From Pseudomonadota bacterium (GTDB taxonomy: Bacteria > Pseudomonadota > Alphaproteobacteria > Rhizobiales > Methylopilaceae): a stretch of DNA of 7,073 bases. Location of the stretch: assembly GCA_023389135.1 (NCBI GenBank), contig JAEWEX010000152.1:1-7073 (forward strand). Reading direction: 5' to 3'. The translations under genes and the position numbers were made by a program. The notes under the pieces are model-generated. The model was not told the DNA's origin. It worked only from the letters and a program-made list of their open reading frames with translations, and did not search any database. Of the stretch, positions 5,998 through 7,073 are shown in pieces. Each line of letters begins with the position of its first letter. Position 1 is the stretch's first letter.

Positions 5998-6118
5998 CCT
6001 TCTCCCGACGGGAGAAGGTGGCCCGGAGGGCCGGATGAGGGGTGTCCGTCGCCCGTCCTGCGCGGCCCGTGACCCTCACCCGCCCCCTCCGGGGGCACCC
6101 TCTCCCGTGGGGAGAGGG
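5998..6118 (+). repeat. Composite palindromic intergenic element, copy B1
   Basis: Unit Y (5998-6042) has a 21-base palindrome with perfect ten-base arms (CCTTCTCCCG and its complement), a GGCCC-GGA-GGGCC hairpin and the end GGATGAGGGG. A 30-base spacer follows, then unit X in reverse (6073-6118), starting CCCTCACCC and ending in CCCTCTCCC-GTG-GGGAGAGGG. Same plan as copy A but opposite orientation, and followed after eight bases by copy B2. Sitting between convergent genes, the hairpins could limit read-through; this is inference, since no T-run follows. Confidence 0.85.
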
Positions 6119-6126
6119 GCTCTGTT

Positions 6127-6250
6127 CCCTTCTCCCAGCGGGAGAAGGCGGCCCGGAGGGCCGGATGAGGGGACCGGCGGCGCATGTCCCGCCATCGCCC
6201 GTGACCCTCACCCGCCTCCTCCGGGGCCACCCTCTCCCGTGGGGAAAGGG
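6127..6250 (+). repeat. Composite palindromic intergenic element, copy B2
   Basis: Unit Y (6127-6172), a 32-base spacer and reversed unit X (6205-6250), in tandem with copy B1. Positions 6150-6189 are the exact reverse complement of 2915-2954 in copy A, covering the inner half of Y and the first 17 spacer bases. The outer palindrome of X carries a mismatch (GGGGAAAGGG), so it has begun to decay. It ends 13 bases before the stop codon of the MFS gene on the minus strand. Confidence 0.85.
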
Positions 6251-6263
6251 TCGTGCGTGCAAG

Positions 6264-7073
6264 TCACCGCTGGCGGGCGAGGGTCACCGGGTCCGGCCGC
6301 GGCTGGCCGTGGCCCGACATCTCCGCGCCCGCGTCCGGCGGCAGCCGCAGGAACGGGATGATGGCCAGCGCCGACAGGATGGCGACCAGGATGAAGGCGG
6401 GCGGGAAGTCCGCCGCAACGATCTGGGGGTCGGAGCCGCGCATGAACTCCACCGCCAGCGCGCCGATCGAGACCCCGACGCTGAGCGAAAGCTGCTGCGC
6501 GACGCTGATGAAGCCGGTGGCCCGGCTCATGCGGCGCTGGTCGATGTCGGCATAGGCCACCGAATTGATGGCGGTGAACTGAAGCGAGCGGAAGAAGCCG
6601 CCCACCAGCAGCACCGTCATGATGACGCCCCACGGCGTCTGCGCGGTGAAGGCCGCCGGCGCCGCCAGGAACAGCGTCGAGATCACGGCGTTGATCACCA
6701 GCACCCGCCGGAAGCCGAAGCGGCGCAGGATCGGGGCCGCCAGCATCTTCATGCTGATGGCGCCGATGCCGGCGGCGAAGGTGAGCACGCCCGAGTTGAA
6801 GGCCGAGAGCCCGAACCCCTCCTGCAGCATCAGCGGCAGCAGGAAGGGCGTCGCCCCGATGCCGATGCGGAAGAAGAAGCCGCCGATGATGTTGGCGCGG
6901 AAGGTCTGGATGCGCAGCAGCTCCAGGTCGATGATCGGGTTCTTGGCCCGTCCCGCATGGCGCACATAGGCCGCGAGCAGCACCGCGCCGGCCGCCAGCA
7001 TGGCCAGGTTGGCCGACAGCGGCCAGTAGCCGAGCCCCAGCGAGGTCGATCCCGTGACCGCCATCACCAGGCC
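6264..7073 (-). CDS. MFS transporter, DHA2 type (C-terminal part, cut by window end)
   Basis: The last 269 residues of an inner-membrane major facilitator drug/proton antiporter; the gene starts beyond position 7073. About seven hydrophobic segments are visible, for example PLSANLAMLAAGAVLLAAYV, the FRIGIGATPFLLPLML region and FILVAILSALAIIPFL near the end. The linker NPIIDLELLRIQTFRA is typical of the loop before the later helices of 14-helix DHA2 (EmrB/QacA) members, and FFRSLQFTAINSVAYADI with SRATGFISVAQQLSLSVG resembles the HsrA/YieO branch of that family. The C-terminal tail is short, charged and cytoplasmic. No partner membrane-fusion gene is visible, and substrate cannot be inferred. 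It converges on the phosphotransferase gene, with palindromic repeats between them. The GTG at 7067 and ATG at 7064 are internal residues, not the start. Confidence 0.9.
   Translation of the reverse strand, partial: GLVMAVTGSTSLGLGYWPLSANLAMLAAGAVLLAAYVRHAGRAKNPIIDLELLRIQTFRANIIGGFFFRIGIGATPFLLPLMLQEGFGLSAFNSGVLTFAAGIGAISMKMLAAPILRRFGFRRVLVINAVISTLFLAAPAAFTAQTPWGVIMTVLLVGGFFRSLQFTAINSVAYADIDQRRMSRATGFISVAQQLSLSVGVSIGALAVEFMRGSDPQIVAADFPPAFILVAILSALAIIPFLRLPPDAGAEMSGHGQPRPDPVTLARQR

Noticed and set aside
5998..6250. Possible CRISPR array
   Set aside because: Units are palindromic, of two kinds in alternating orientation, with spacers that are themselves shared between copies; no cas genes are present.

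Overview
The window is about 70% G+C, and every gene uses G/C-rich codons. The gene content (TRAP solute-binding protein, Ppx/GppA short form followed by RlmE, a receiver with a 'PRPF...YFGP' tail, G+C-rich palindromic intergenic repeats) points to an alphaproteobacterium, probably of the order Hyphomicrobiales (Rhizobiales). That placement is inference; no rRNA gene is present. It looks like an ordinary chromosomal housekeeping region. I see no transposase, integrase, phage gene, CRISPR array or recognisable defence cassette.

Left part (1-2204, minus strand): a TRAP-transporter periplasmic binding protein (33-1034) has a well-formed sigma-70-type promoter (1070-1098) with a TGGT-N3-ACCA inverted repeat on each side. 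This layout suggests a FadR-type GntR repressor. The dctQ/dctM partner genes would lie beyond position 1. Next is an unrecognised four-helix membrane protein with a six-cysteine C-terminal domain (1235-1912), then tRNA-Gln(CTG) with encoded CCA (2066-2139) and its own promoter (2176-2204).

Middle part (2352-5994, plus strand): a stand-alone CheY-like receiver (2352-2852), a palindromic repeat block (2855-3006), a Ppx/GppA-family phosphatase (3135-4244) joined by an ATGA overlap to the 23S rRNA 2'-O-methyltransferase RlmE (4241-4924), then an APH/choline-kinase-fold phosphotransferase (4987-5994). Ppx and RlmE are translationally coupled and form one operon. The phosphotransferase follows 62 bp later and may be co-transcribed.

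Right part (5995-7073): two tandem copies of the composite palindromic element (5998-6250) lie between convergent genes, followed by the C-terminal part of a DHA2-type major facilitator transporter on the minus strand, cut by the window end. Gene-free stretches are all under 300 bp. 1035-1234 holds the dctP control region and a weak hairpin, 2140-2351 holds the tRNA promoter and the receiver's leader, and 2853-3134 and 5995-6263 are mostly repeats. The points most worth a second look are the dual operator around the dctP promoter, the composite repeat family with a 40-base identical segment shared between distant copies, and the cysteine-rich membrane protein. None of these amounts to a clearly new system.
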